Of a stretch of DNA of 64,000 nt, positions 14,490-23,779 are shown one piece after another. Below the pieces are notes generated by a model. The model searched no databases and had not been told where the DNA came from. It saw only the letters and a list, made by a program, of their open reading frames with translations. Position numbers and translations under genes: made by a program. Source of the stretch: Mesorhizobium sp. (GTDB lineage: Bacteria > Pseudomonadota > Alphaproteobacteria > Rhizobiales > Rhizobiaceae); contig NZ_SUGA01000003.1 of the NCBI RefSeq assembly GCF_004963255.1, forward strand, positions 232,514 through 296,513, read 5' to 3'. Numbering within the stretch: the stretch's first letter is position 1; every line of letters begins with the position of its first letter.

Positions 14490-15437
14490 TCAATCTCCCA
14501 GCGGCTCCATCTCCTTGCCTGTCCTGTGGATCTGCGCATTGTATTTGATCCTGCGCACCGTCTCGCGCGCCGGGCCGTCGATCTTGTAGGCTGTCGCCAC
14601 CGCCAGCAGATCGATCGCCGCCAGGAATGCGTAGCGCGATGCGGTCGGCTTCAGTGTGTCGGGATATTCGGGCACGGCAACCGTCAGCCGTACATCGCAG
14701 ACGCGGGTCAGCTCGGTGTCCGGCGCCGTCACGCAGATCGCGTTCGCGCGGTAATGCTTGGCGAGCTCCACCGCCTCGATCACCTCGCGCGTGCGCCCTG
14801 TGGCCGAGATCGCGATCACCAGATCGCCCGGCTTCAGCGTCGAGGCGGTCATGCGCATCAAATAGGGATCGCATTGCGCGCTGATGGTGATGCCGTAGCG
14901 GAACAGGCGGTATTGCGTCTCCTGCGCCAGCGCCGACGAGCTGCCGCCGAGGCCGAACACCGTCACCTGCCGTGCCTTGGCGATCAGTTCCGCCGCCTTC
15001 TGCAGCTGTCCCGGATCGATCTGCCGCTCCGCCTCCTGCAGCGCGCGCCGCGCCTCGCCGAACACGGCGTTCCAGAACGGCATGCCGCTGTCGCTGTTCG
15101 CGGATTGCGGCTTGGTGGCGAGATAGAGCGCGCCGACGACGAGGCTCTGCGCCAGCTTCAGCTTGAAATCGCGCACGCCCTCGCAGCCGATGGCGCGGCA
15201 GAACCGTGTCACCGTCGGCTCGCTGACCCGGGCACGTTGGGCAAGCGCGGCATTGGACGCATCGACCGCATATTTGACGTCGTCGAGCACGACATCGGCG
15301 ACGCGGCGCTCGGCCGGCCGCAGCTCCGCATAGCTGTCCTTCACCTGCGAGATGATATCGGGAAAGCGCCTGACATGGTCGTGCCGGTCGCCGTCTTCGT
15401 CCGCAATTCGCAATGCCTGGCTGTCAGCTTCGGTCAT
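14490..15437 (-). CDS. RpiR/MurR-family transcriptional regulator
   Basis: 315 residues. The N-terminal helix-turn-helix of RpiR type contains SNAALAQRARVSEPTVTRFC and RAIGCEGVRDFKLKLAQSL; the C-terminal SIS domain, which binds phosphosugars or similar ligands, includes VTVFGLGGSSSALAQETQYR and GDLVIAISATGRTREVIEA. It probably controls the surrounding cluster: it diverges from the ABC importer, and the intervening 274 bp carry a perfect palindrome at 15576-15589. A second candidate operator lies before the RidA gene. Whether it represses or activates cannot be read from the sequence. Confidence 0.86.
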   Translation of the reverse strand: MTEADSQALRIADEDGDRHDHVRRFPDIISQVKDSYAELRPAERRVADVVLDDVKYAVDASNAALAQRARVSEPTVTRFCRAIGCEGVRDFKLKLAQSLVVGALYLATKPQSANSDSGMPFWNAVFGEARRALQEAERQIDPGQLQKAAELIAKARQVTVFGLGGSSSALAQETQYRLFRYGITISAQCDPYLMRMTASTLKPGDLVIAISATGRTREVIEAVELAKHYRANAICVTAPDTELTRVCDVRLTVAVPEYPDTLKPTASRYAFLAAIDLLAVATAYKIDGPARETVRRIKYNAQIHRTGKEMEPLGD

Positions 15438-15575
15438 TCGCCAGTCCTCCCCAGCCCGCTTCTGGATCCGTCATCTTCGCGATTATCCGCCCGCTGGCCA
15501 TAGGCAATCAACCACGACGAGTATGTAGGAAAGTAACACACACCGCAAGGGATGATAAAATTGTTTCAGATCAGC

Positions 15576-15589
15576 ATATTAGCTAATAT
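15576..15589. promoter_or_regulatory. Palindrome ATATTAGCTAATAT in the RpiR-ABC divergent promoter
   Basis: A perfect 14-bp palindrome lies in the AT-rich middle of the divergent gap 15438-15711. A candidate -35 TTGACA is at 15627-15632, to its right. The gap also holds AAAGTAACA (15531-15539), close to the AAAGCAACA arm of the inverted repeat at 10598. No open reading frame is evident in the gap. Confidence 0.45.
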
Positions 15590-15711
15590 CTGGTTGAACC
15601 TGATTGCTTCCACCATCCGTCAGCGCTTGACAGTAAAGTAGGATAGTTACAGACTGATTTTGCGGACAGATGGGGCCTTGGCAACTCATCGCGCAGTCTC
15701 CGAGGGGGAGC

Positions 15712-16545
15712 ATGAGTACGGCAAGCGCAAGAACGCCGAAGCTCGGCGTGCAGGCAGCGACCAAGGTCTATCAGACAGGTTCCGGCGATCTTCTGGCGCT
15801 GGATCGCTGCAGCCTGGATGTTCAGCCCAACGAGATCGTTTCGATCGTCGGCCCCTCCGGCTGCGGCAAGACCACGCTGTTGTGGTCCATGTCGGGCCTG
15901 CACCGGCTGACCGGCGGCGCGATCCTGCTCGACGGCAAGGAGATCACTGGACCGCGCCCCGAGATCGGCATTGTCTTCCAGGAAGCGAACCTCCTGCCCT
16001 GGCGCAATCTCGACGCCAACATCAACTTCCCCTTCGAGATCAAGGGCGAGAAACCCGACCGCGCCTGGATCGCCCATCTCTTGCACCGTGTCGGGCTGGA
16101 CGGCTTCGGCGGCAAGTTCCCGCGCGAGCTGTCCGGCGGCATGCAGCAGCGCGCCGCGATCGTGCGCGCGCTGGCGCTGAAACCTTCGGTGCTTTTGATG
16201 GACGAGCCCTTCGGCGCGCTCGACAGCTTTACCCGCGAGGAGATGAACCGCCTCGTCGAGGAGATCTGGCTCGACACCAAGACCACCATCGTCTTCATCA
16301 CCCACAGCATCGAGGAGGCGATCTTCCTCTCCGATCGCGTCGTGGTGCTGACCACGCGGCCCGGCCGCGTCGCCAAGATCTATGAGGTGCCGTTCGCGCG
16401 CCAGCGGTCTCTGGAGATCATGGCGACGAAGGAGGTCTTCGACCTCACCAACCGCATCAAGATGGACATTGTCGGCGAGCGTCGGCCGCAGGCCCAGCAA
16501 CAGCCGGAGCACAAGAGCGCTGAAATCGTGAGGATCAGGCCGTGA
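15712..16545 (+). CDS. ABC importer ATPase (SsuB/TauB/NrtD family)
   Basis: 277 residues from the ATG at 15712 (MSTASARTPKLGVQAATKVY), which follows GAGGGGGAGC; an ATG 42 bases upstream is in frame but lacks a ribosome site. Walker A GPSGCGKTTLL, Q-loop IGIVFQEANLLPWRNL, signature LSGGMQQRAAIVRALAL, Walker B LLMDEPFGALDSFTRE and switch His in VFITHSIEEA are all present. The Q-loop and D-loop wording is that of the nitrate/sulfonate/taurine subfamily. Couples ATP hydrolysis to uptake by the adjacent permease and binding protein. Overlaps the permease start by four bases. Confidence 0.9.
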   Translation: MSTASARTPKLGVQAATKVYQTGSGDLLALDRCSLDVQPNEIVSIVGPSGCGKTTLLWSMSGLHRLTGGAILLDGKEITGPRPEIGIVFQEANLLPWRNLDANINFPFEIKGEKPDRAWIAHLLHRVGLDGFGGKFPRELSGGMQQRAAIVRALALKPSVLLMDEPFGALDSFTREEMNRLVEEIWLDTKTTIVFITHSIEEAIFLSDRVVVLTTRPGRVAKIYEVPFARQRSLEIMATKEVFDLTNRIKMDIVGERRPQAQQQPEHKSAEIVRIRP

Positions 16546-17393
16546 GCGGAGGCGACGCCATTCCGGAATTCTCGAAGGCGAAGTCGGGCGGCGACGGGCA
16601 GGACGTCAGCCTGACCAACCTTTCCGCCTTCGCCAGCGGTCCCGGTATCAAGTCCGGAGCCGAGGTGGCGGCGATCCTTGCCGTGGCGGTGGTCATCATC
16701 GGCGGCATTGAGCTCGCGCTACGCCTCTTCCACGTGCCGCAATATATCATGCCGCCGCCGAGCTCGATCGTTTACGCGCTGTTCGACGAGTTCCCGCTGA
16801 TCGCGCCGCATCTCGGCTACACGCTGGTCGAGCTTGTCTCAGGCTTCGCCATCGGCGCCATCGTCGGCCTGGTGATGGCGGCGGTGATCACGCAGTTTCC
16901 CTTCGCCGAGAAGATCGTCGCGCCTTACATCCTGATCCTGGTCACCACGCCGATGCTGGCGCTGGTGCCTTTGCTCATCCTGCGCTTCGGCTTCGGCTAC
17001 ACGCCGCGCATCATCGCGGTCGCTCTGGCTGCCGGCCCGATGGTGATGATCAACGCAGCGACCGGCTTCCGCCGCGTCGACAGCGCCAAGATCGCCTTGG
17101 CCCGCTCCTATGGCGCCAGCACGCTGCAGATCTTCTGGAAGATCCGCGCGCCGATGGCGCTGCCGATGATCCTGGTCGGGCTGATGATCGGCGCGATCTT
17201 CGGCCTGCTCACTGCCGTCGGCGCCGAGATGGTCGGCGGCGGTTTCGGCCTCGGCAACCGGCTCACCTCCTATTCGTCGATGATCCAGATGCCGCAATTC
17301 TTCGCCGTGGTGTTGATACTCTCGACGCTCGGCATCCTGATCTACGTGCTGTTCTTCCTGATCGGCAAGAAATGGGCGAGTTGGGAGACCTGA
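16542..17393 (+). CDS. ABC importer permease (SsuC/TauC family)
   Basis: 283 residues starting at a GTG that overlaps the ATPase stop (GTGA). About six hydrophobic spans follow a 35-residue polar N-terminus, and the cytoplasmic EAA-like loop reads DSAKIALARSYGASTLQIFW. FHVPQYIMPPPSSIVYALFD after the first span is the usual SsuC/TauC entry motif. Forms the inner-membrane channel with the neighbouring ATPase and binding protein. The N-terminal extension is a bit longer than usual for the family. Confidence 0.88.
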   Translation: MSGGDAIPEFSKAKSGGDGQDVSLTNLSAFASGPGIKSGAEVAAILAVAVVIIGGIELALRLFHVPQYIMPPPSSIVYALFDEFPLIAPHLGYTLVELVSGFAIGAIVGLVMAAVITQFPFAEKIVAPYILILVTTPMLALVPLLILRFGFGYTPRIIAVALAAGPMVMINAATGFRRVDSAKIALARSYGASTLQIFWKIRAPMALPMILVGLMIGAIFGLLTAVGAEMVGGGFGLGNRLTSYSSMIQMPQFFAVVLILSTLGILIYVLFFLIGKKWASWET

Positions 17394-17474
17394 CGACAGG
17401 AAAAAATCGCGCCCGGGAGGCGGGCGAAGGCAAGGCAAGCGATCAATAAGGGCAATCAACAAAAGGGGAATGCC

Positions 17475-18647
17475 ATGACCAACGACAATCCGATCCATTC
17501 CAGCGTCCCGGCCGGCATCAGCCGCCGCTACTTCCTGCAGGTGACCGCGGCCGGCGTCGTGACCGCCACCGCGCTTGGCGCATCCGGCCTGAAAGCCAGG
17601 GCGGCGGCCTATGAGAAATTCACCTGGATCTCGCCGCGCGGCACGCTCGAAGTGCTGGACGATTATCCCTACTGGTCAGCGAAGAAGGCCGGCTATTTCG
17701 GCGACCTTAACACCGACATGCAGCCCGGCCCTTCGGATGGCACCGCAACTGTGAAGTTCGTCGATGTCGGCCAGGCCGACATGGGCTTCCCCTCGCCCGG
17801 CGTCTTCTCTTTCGCCATCCAGAACGGCATGAAGCTTAAGTCCGTCTTCCACATGGGCGCGCGCGATACTTTCAGCCTCGCTTTCCGCAAGGGCCAGGGC
17901 ACCAACAACCTGAAGGACCTCGAGGGCAAGACCATCCTGCTCGGCTCCGCCGCCTGGCAGGCGATCGTCGATCCGCTGCTGGCGGCCCAGGGTGTCGACA
18001 TCAAGAAGGTGAAATATGTCGAGGCCGGCTGGCCGACCTGGGGCACCGCGCTCGCCGGCGGCCAGGGCGACGCCGCGCTTTCCTGGGAAGGCTTGCGCGC
18101 CGAATGGATCGCCAAGGGCCTCGATTTCGAGTACTGGCTCGGCGTCAAGAATTCCAAGCTGCCGGCCAACACCTTCGTCGTGCGCGCCGCCGACCTCGAG
18201 GACGCCGACAAGAAGGCCTTCCTGGAGAAATACCTGCGCGGCTGGGCGATGGGCCTGGAGTTCGGCTACCAGAACCCGCGCGCGGCGGTCGAAGCCGTGT
18301 TCGAGCAGTTCCCGACGCTAGCCAAGAACCTCGGTCCGGAACTCGGCACCACCTCGATCCTGCAGCAGATCAACGTCTTCCGCGGCGACATGGACAAGCG
18401 CGGCGGCTGGGGCTCGCACGACATGGCGAGCTGGCAGGGCTTCTTCGACGAGATCCTCAAGATCGGCCAGATCAGCGCGCCGGTGAAGGCCGAGGACGTC
18501 TGCACCAATGACCTGATCCCGGCCGCCAACGACTTCGACAAGGCCAAGGTCAAGGCCGATGCCGACGGCGTCAAACTGTCGGAAGGCTTTGCCGCGCTCG
18601 ACGTCGACAAGATCAAGGCGCATCTGTTCGATTCCGCCGTCAAGTAA
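17475..18647 (+). CDS. ABC substrate-binding protein, NMT1/THI5-like, Tat-exported
   Basis: 390 residues with a twin-arginine signal: SRRYFLQVTAAGVVTATALG, ending near ALGASGLKARAAA. The mature part has NMT1/THI5-like segments (FTWISPRGTLEVLDDYPYWS, VDVGQADMGFPSPGVFSFAI, AALSWEGLRAEWIAKGLDFE). Tat export suggests folding or cofactor binding before export, which is less common for this class. AAAAGGGGAATGCC precedes the ATG. Ligands in the family include pyrimidines, sulfonates, nitrate and aromatic amides; the neighbouring amidase and amidohydrolase favour a nitrogenous organic ligand. Ligand unknown. Confidence 0.85.
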   Translation: MTNDNPIHSSVPAGISRRYFLQVTAAGVVTATALGASGLKARAAAYEKFTWISPRGTLEVLDDYPYWSAKKAGYFGDLNTDMQPGPSDGTATVKFVDVGQADMGFPSPGVFSFAIQNGMKLKSVFHMGARDTFSLAFRKGQGTNNLKDLEGKTILLGSAAWQAIVDPLLAAQGVDIKKVKYVEAGWPTWGTALAGGQGDAALSWEGLRAEWIAKGLDFEYWLGVKNSKLPANTFVVRAADLEDADKKAFLEKYLRGWAMGLEFGYQNPRAAVEAVFEQFPTLAKNLGPELGTTSILQQINVFRGDMDKRGGWGSHDMASWQGFFDEILKIGQISAPVKAEDVCTNDLIPAANDFDKAKVKADADGVKLSEGFAALDVDKIKAHLFDSAVK

Positions 18648-18720
18648 CGCGACTGCCGTGACCATCGGGCGGCGGGAGGCGCCGCCCGCCATTCGTTCAA
18701 AGAGCATTGGGGAGGCTTCG

Positions 18721-19812
18721 ATGGCCGACAAGGTGAAAATACTGGTGGTTGGTCTGGGCAATATGGGCGCATCGCATGCCAGCGCCTATCACCGCTCCGA
18801 AGGATTCGAGATCGTCGGCATCATGAGCCGCTCGATCAAGAGCAACAAGAAGATCCCCAAGGAACTTGCCGGCTACCCGCTCTATGAGGATTTCGACCTG
18901 GCGCTGAAGGAGACGAAGCCGGACGCGGTCTCGATCAACAGCTGGCCGAACACGCACGCCGAATACGCGCTGAAGGCGATCGCCGCCAACTGCCATGTCT
19001 TCATGGAAAAGCCTCTCGCCACCAACATCGAGGATGCCGAGAAGGTGGTGGCCGCAGCGCGCGCCAAGAACCGCAAGCTGCTGCTGGGCTACATCCTGCG
19101 GGTGCACCCGTCCTGGATCAAGTTCATCGAGGTCGGCAAGACGCTCGGCAAGCCGCTGGTGATGCGCCTGAACCTCAACCAGCAGAGCAGCGGCAGCGCC
19201 TGGCATTGGCACAAGAACCTGATCGACTCGCTGATCCCGATCGTCGACTGCGGCGTGCATTATGTCGACGTCATGTGCCAGCTGACCGGCGCCAAGCCGG
19301 TGCGCGTGCACGGCATCGGCGCAAAACTCTGGGCCGAGGCCGACAAGCAGAATTACGGCCATTTGCACGTCACCTTCGACGACGGCTCGGTCGGCTGGTA
19401 CGAGGCCGGCTGGGGCCCGATGATGAGCGAGACGGCCTATTTCGTGAAGGACGTGGTCGGCCCGAAGGGCGCCGTCTCGATCGTCGCCGGCCAGGGAGCG
19501 AGCAGCGCCAAGGATGCCGAGGAAGTGTCCGACTCGGCCGACATCGACCGCCATACCAAGACCGACGCGCTGAAGATCCACTATGCGCAGGTCGACGGCG
19601 ACAAGAATTTTGCCAAGCCCGACGAGATCGTCAGCATGGAGGACGAGCCCGGGCACCAGGAACTCTGCGACCGCGAGCAGGCCTTCTTCCTGCGCGCCAT
19701 CCGGGAGGACCTCGATCTGACCGAGCAGATGGACGCGGCCGTCAACAGCCTGCGCATCGTGCTGGCGGCGGAGCAGAGTATCGCGGAGAAGCGGACCGTC
19801 GAGCTGGCGTGA
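18721..19812 (+). CDS. Gfo/Idh/MocA-family oxidoreductase
   Basis: 363 residues from the ATG at 18721, ten bases after GGGGAGG. The N-terminal Rossmann fold has KILVVGLGNMGASHASAY, followed by the family motif MEKPLATN (EKP) at about 98-105 and the catalytic-region motif IVDCGVHYVDVMCQLTG (G-x-H-x-x-D). NAD(P)-dependent oxidation or reduction of a sugar-like or cyclitol-like compound is typical of the family. It follows the binding protein by 73 bp and belongs to the importer transcript. Confidence 0.86.
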   Translation: MADKVKILVVGLGNMGASHASAYHRSEGFEIVGIMSRSIKSNKKIPKELAGYPLYEDFDLALKETKPDAVSINSWPNTHAEYALKAIAANCHVFMEKPLATNIEDAEKVVAAARAKNRKLLLGYILRVHPSWIKFIEVGKTLGKPLVMRLNLNQQSSGSAWHWHKNLIDSLIPIVDCGVHYVDVMCQLTGAKPVRVHGIGAKLWAEADKQNYGHLHVTFDDGSVGWYEAGWGPMMSETAYFVKDVVGPKGAVSIVAGQGASSAKDAEEVSDSADIDRHTKTDALKIHYAQVDGDKNFAKPDEIVSMEDEPGHQELCDREQAFFLRAIREDLDLTEQMDAAVNSLRIVLAAEQSIAEKRTVELA

Positions 19813-19836
19813 AATATCCCGTTCAGCGGCGGCGCC

Positions 19837-19968
19837 ACTCCCCCTCATCCGGCCGCTTCGCGGCCACCTTCTCCCCGAGGGCAGAAGAGGGAAGCGCCGG
19901 CGCTGACAATCTCCTCTCCCCGCCGGGGAGAGGTCAGCCGAGCGAAGCGGAGGCTGGGTGAGGGTGAG
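19837..19968. repeat. Rhizobial intergenic repeat (CCCTCATCCGGCCGCTTCGCGG type)
   Basis: ACTCCCCCTCATCCGGCCGC opens and GGCTGGGTGAGGGTGAG closes the element, with inner CCTTCTCCCCG and CTCCTCTCCCCGCCGGGGAGAGG. This word order is widespread between rhizobial genes. It sits between the dehydrogenase and the amidase in the same orientation, so readthrough from the importer operon into the amidase may be partly blocked. Confidence 0.7.
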
Positions 19969-20001
19969 TCCCGCGGTCGGCTATCATAAGGGGAGGAATA
20001 T

Positions 20002-21438
20002 ATGGCCGCGATTTCGGAGAGCTTGATTGAGACCTACACCAACTCCGACGCGCTGGCGCTCGCCGCCCTGGTGAAGCGCGGCGAGGTCGCCCCCGCTGAG
20101 CTCGTCGAAGTGGCGATCACGATGATCGAACGCCTCAACCCGTCGCTCAATGCTGTCATCCACCGCCTCTACGACATGGCGCGCGCCCAGGCGGCGACGG
20201 TCGGCAAGGACGCACCCTTCGCCGGCGTGCCCTATCTGCTCAAGGAGCTCGCCTCGTCCTGGAAAGGCGCGCCCCTTACCAACTCCTGCTTCTACCTGAA
20301 GGACTTCGTCGCCGATTCCGACAGCGAGGTGGTGCGCCGCATCAAGGCCGCCGGGCTCGTCCTCGTCGGTAAATCCAACGCGCCGGAAAACGGCTGGTCG
20401 ATCACCACCGAGCCGAAACTCTACGGCGCGACGAAAAACCCGTGGAAGCAAGGCATCACCCCGGGCGGATCGAGCGGCGGCGCTGCCGCCGCGATCGCTT
20501 CGCGCATGGTGCCGATCGCCGAGGCCAGCGACGGCGCCGGCTCGATCCGCGTGCCGGCGTCCTGCTGCGGCATTGTCGGCCTGAAACCGTCGCGCGGCCG
20601 CGTCAGCCTCGCGCCCTACGGCGACTATTGGTATGGCGGCGCCTATTTCCTCTGCTGCTCGCGCACCGTGGGCGACACCGCCGCCTATCTCGACGCCGTG
20701 GCCGGCGCCCTGCCCGGCGACGCCTACACCCCGCCGGCGCCGGCGGAAAGTTGGCTGAACCTTTCCGCGCGGGCGCCGAAGAAGCTGCGCATCGGCTTTA
20801 CCGTCACGCCGCCGAACGGCGCCGCGATCGATCCTGAAGTTAGGCAGGCGCTGCTCTCCGCGGTCGCCCTGCTCGAACGCCTCGGGCACGACGTCGAGGA
20901 GCACGACTTGCCGCTCGACGCCGATGCCGCGTGGAAGACCTACACCGACATGACCAACGTGCAGACGGCCGCCACCTTCGGCTTCCTCGAAACGCTGGCC
21001 GGCCGCCCCGTGACGCCGAAGGATGTCGAGCCGGTGACCTGGGCGGTCATCGAGCGCGGCCGCGCGACCAGCGGCATCAAGCATGTTTCCGACGTCGAGC
21101 AACTGAGGCTGATCGGCCGCGATATCGTGGGCGACCTAAACCCCTATGACGTCTTCATCACCCCGACGCTGACGCAATTGCCGCGCCCGCTCGGCTACTA
21201 CGACATGTCGGAGACCGATCTCGACCGCTACAACGCCAAATGGGGCGACGCGGTCTTCAACTTCCCCTTCAACATCTCCGGCCTGCCGGCGATCTCGCTG
21301 CCGCTCGGGCAATCGGCGGGCGGCGTGCCGATCGGCGTCCAACTCGTCGGCCGCTATGGCGACGAGGCGACGGTGCTGGCGCTATCCACACAGTTGGAAG
21401 GCGAGATACCGTGGAAGGACCGGCGGCCGGCGCTGTAG
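20002..21438 (+). CDS. Amidase (amidase-signature family)
   Basis: 478 residues from the ATG at 20002, behind AAGGGGAGGAATAT. The Ser-cisSer-Lys triad is recognisable: Lys in VPYLLKELASSW (about residue 80), cis-Ser in GGSSGGAAAAIASR (about 157-158), and nucleophile Ser in DGAGSIRVPASC. Hydrolyses a carboxamide to acid and ammonia. Located at the end of the cluster, it could release nitrogen from the imported compound. A related amidase gene occurs at 44391-45842, but the two differ greatly. Confidence 0.87.
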   Translation: MAAISESLIETYTNSDALALAALVKRGEVAPAELVEVAITMIERLNPSLNAVIHRLYDMARAQAATVGKDAPFAGVPYLLKELASSWKGAPLTNSCFYLKDFVADSDSEVVRRIKAAGLVLVGKSNAPENGWSITTEPKLYGATKNPWKQGITPGGSSGGAAAAIASRMVPIAEASDGAGSIRVPASCCGIVGLKPSRGRVSLAPYGDYWYGGAYFLCCSRTVGDTAAYLDAVAGALPGDAYTPPAPAESWLNLSARAPKKLRIGFTVTPPNGAAIDPEVRQALLSAVALLERLGHDVEEHDLPLDADAAWKTYTDMTNVQTAATFGFLETLAGRPVTPKDVEPVTWAVIERGRATSGIKHVSDVEQLRLIGRDIVGDLNPYDVFITPTLTQLPRPLGYYDMSETDLDRYNAKWGDAVFNFPFNISGLPAISLPLGQSAGGVPIGVQLVGRYGDEATVLALSTQLEGEIPWKDRRPAL

Positions 21439-21854
21439 GCGATCACCTTGTCGGGCAAGGCTATCAACGTCTGTTGGGGTAGTCATCACAAACGCCGGTA
21501 ATGAGCTGAGGTCTCCTGAACCTCGTCATTCCGCGGTCTGCACGCGTCGCTTCGCTCCTTGCTCCGCCCGTGGATGACGATGCGATAGGCGTCTCGGCCA
21601 GTCGCCAAGGCATGGAATCTGCCAACGCACACTAACCAACCGGACCTTCGGACGGCGTCGCCCAAAACCCCTATAAAATTCCTATATCTTTCCCATCCGC
21701 CCCGTCTCGAACCTTTATGGCGATCGGGTCCATATCTCCCTCCGAAGGAAACGCTTTGATCGCCGTCGCCGCCAAGGTGACGTGCGTCCGCGTGCAGTTT
21801 TGAGCCCGCCAACGCGAGCCCGCAAACACAAAGTGGAAACAAGGAAGACCTGAA
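21439..21854. promoter_or_regulatory. Kdp upstream region: repeat, paired CCTATA boxes and leader hairpin
   Basis: 416 bp without a supported gene. 21524-21579 is a rhizobial repeat with arms CGTCATTCC / GGATGACG. At 21670-21675 and 21681-21686 CCTATA is repeated with an 11-bp step in a locally AT-rich stretch, a candidate KdpE site or promoter. GGCGATC (21719-21725) and GATCGCC (21758-21764) can form a hairpin in the leader. Assignment to KdpE rests only on position. Confidence 0.4.
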
Positions 21855-21935
21855 ATGGACCTGATAGTTCTCGGGATCGGGATTTTGTTCTTCGCCCTGT
21901 CCTTAGCCTACGTCAAAGCCTGCGACAGAATCTAA
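21855..21935 (+). CDS. 26-residue hydrophobic peptide upstream of kdpF
   Basis: MDLIVLGIGILFFALSLAYV followed by KACDRI and a stop; AAGGAAGACC precedes the ATG. It is a single membrane span with a charged tail ending in Arg. The size and form resemble KdpF, but the true KdpF follows 16 bp later, so this operon encodes two tiny membrane peptides ahead of kdpA. It may be a second accessory or regulatory peptide. I believe similar peptides occur before kdpF in related genomes, but this was not checked. Confidence 0.7.
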   Translation: MDLIVLGIGILFFALSLAYVKACDRI

Positions 21936-21951
21936 GCGGAAGGGTCGGATC

Positions 21952-22041
21952 ATGCTTCTCGATTACATTCTTGGCGGCGCGGTGACCTTGTTCCTGCTCG
22001 CCTACCTCACCTACGCCCTCATCCGCCCCGAGCGTTTCTGA
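21952..22041 (+). CDS. kdpF: Potassium-transporting ATPase subunit KdpF
   Basis: 29 residues: MLLDYILGGAVTLFLLAYLT followed by YALIRPERF. The single span and the tail Y-A-L-x-x-P-E-R-F are the KdpF hallmark. KdpF stabilises the KdpABC complex in the inner membrane. GGAAGGGTCGG precedes the ATG, and kdpA begins 33 bp downstream. Confidence 0.9.
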   Translation: MLLDYILGGAVTLFLLAYLTYALIRPERF

Positions 22042-22074
22042 ACGTTCCGGCGCCAGGCACGGAAAGCCATCACA

Positions 22075-23778
22075 ATGACAATCTACGGCTGGATACAAAT
22101 CCTTCTCTATTGCGGCATCCTCGTCGCGCTCGTTAAGCCGGTCGGCTTCTATATGTATCGCGTCTTCAACGGCGATCGCACCTTCCTCTCGCCGGTGCTC
22201 GTCCCGTTCGAGCGCGGCCTCTACCGTCTCTCCGGGACAAGCGAGAAGGAAGAACAGCATTGGGCCGTTTATGCGACGGCTATGCTGCTCTTCAACCTTG
22301 TGGGCCTTCTCGTTCTCTATGCGCTGCAGCGGCTGCAGGGCGTGCTGCCCTACAACCCCGCAGGCATGACCGCGGTCGACCCGCAGCTCGCCTTCAACAC
22401 CGCCGCGAGCTTCATCACCAACACCAACTGGCAGAACTACGGCGGCGAAAGCACGATGTCCTACCTCGTGCAGATGGCGGGCCTCACCGTCCAGAATTTC
22501 GTTTCGGCCGCCACCGGCATTGCGATTGCAATCGCGCTGATCCGCGGCTTCGCTCGTGCTTCGGGCAAGTCGATCGGCAATTTCTGGGTCGATCTGACCC
22601 GCTGCACGCTCTACGTGCTCCTGCCGATGTGTATCGTGCTGACGCTGGTCTATGTCTGGCTCGGCATTCCGCAGACGCTTGGGCCTTATGTCGACGCCAC
22701 CACGCTGGAAGGCGCCAAGCAGACCATCGCGCTCGGTCCGGTCGCCTCGCAGGTCGCCATCAAGATGCTCGGCACCAATGGCGGCGGCTTCTTCAACGCC
22801 AATGCCGCGCATCCGTTCGAGAATCCGGACGCGATCTCGAACATGATCCAGATGCTAACCATCTTCGTGCTCGGCGCCGGCCTCACCAACGTCTTCGGCC
22901 GCATGGTCGGCAATCAGCGCCAGGGCTGGGCGATCCTCGCTTCGATGGGTGTGCTGTTCATAATCGGCGTCATCGTCTGCTATTGGGCCGAGGCCGCCGG
23001 CAACCCGCTGGTCCATGCGCTCGGCATCGACGGCGGCAACATGGAAGGCAAGGAGACGCGCTTCGGCATCGCCGCCTCGGCACTGTTCGCGGTCATCACC
23101 ACGGCTGCCTCCTGCGGCGCCGTCAACGCCATGCACGATAGTTTCACCGCGCTCGGCGGCATGATCCCGCTCATCAACATGCAGCTCGGCGAAGTCATCG
23201 TCGGCGGCGTCGGCGCCGGTTTCTACGGCATCCTGATGTTCGTCGTCATCGCGGTTTTCGTTGCCGGCCTGATGGTCGGCCGCACGCCGGAATATCTCGG
23301 CAAGAAGATCGAGGCCACGGAGGTCAAGATGGCAATGCTCGCCATCCTGTGCCTGCCGCTGGCCATGCTGATCTTCACGGCGATCGCCGTGGTCCTGCCC
23401 AGCGCCGTGGCCTCGATGGCCAATGGCGGGCCGCACGGCTTCTCCGAGGTGCTCTATGCCTATACCTCGGCGGCCGCCAACAACGGCTCGGCCTTCGGCG
23501 GCCTCACCGGCAACACGCCTTGGTACAACCTGACCATGGCCATCGGCATGCTGATGGGCCGGTTCCTGGTCATCATCCCGGCTCTGGCCATTGCCGGCTC
23601 GCTGGCGGCGAAGAAGACCGTGCCCGCCTCGGCCGGCACCTTCCCGACCGACGGCACGCTGTTCGTCGGCCTGCTGGTCGGCGTCATCATCATCGTCGGA
23701 GGCCTCACCTTCTTCCCGTCGCTCGCCGTCGGTCCGATCGTCGAGCATCTGGCGATGATCCATGGACAGACCTTCTGA
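22075..23778 (+). CDS. kdpA: Potassium-transporting ATPase subunit KdpA
   Basis: 567 residues, the K+-translocating channel-like subunit. Selectivity-filter loops typical of KdpA are visible: [57 protein letters not shown] and [14 protein letters not shown], among about ten hydrophobic spans. Length is normal. With KdpB and KdpC it forms the high-affinity ATP-driven K+ pump used at low external potassium or under osmotic stress. Start at 22075 follows GGAAAGCCATCACA. Its stop overlaps the region just before the extra small gene. Confidence 0.96.
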   Translation: MTIYGWIQILLYCGILVALVKPVGFYMYRVFNGDRTFLSPVLVPFERGLYRLSGTSEKEEQHWAVYATAMLLFNLVGLLVLYALQRLQGVLPYNPAGMTAVDPQLAFNTAASFITNTNWQNYGGESTMSYLVQMAGLTVQNFVSAATGIAIAIALIRGFARASGKSIGNFWVDLTRCTLYVLLPMCIVLTLVYVWLGIPQTLGPYVDATTLEGAKQTIALGPVASQVAIKMLGTNGGGFFNANAAHPFENPDAISNMIQMLTIFVLGAGLTNVFGRMVGNQRQGWAILASMGVLFIIGVIVCYWAEAAGNPLVHALGIDGGNMEGKETRFGIAASALFAVITTAASCGAVNAMHDSFTALGGMIPLINMQLGEVIVGGVGAGFYGILMFVVIAVFVAGLMVGRTPEYLGKKIEATEVKMAMLAILCLPLAMLIFTAIAVVLPSAVASMANGGPHGFSEVLYAYTSAAANNGSAFGGLTGNTPWYNLTMAIGMLMGRFLVIIPALAIAGSLAAKKTVPASAGTFPTDGTLFVGLLVGVIIIVGGLTFFPSLAVGPIVEHLAMIHGQTF

Positions 23779-23779
23779 G

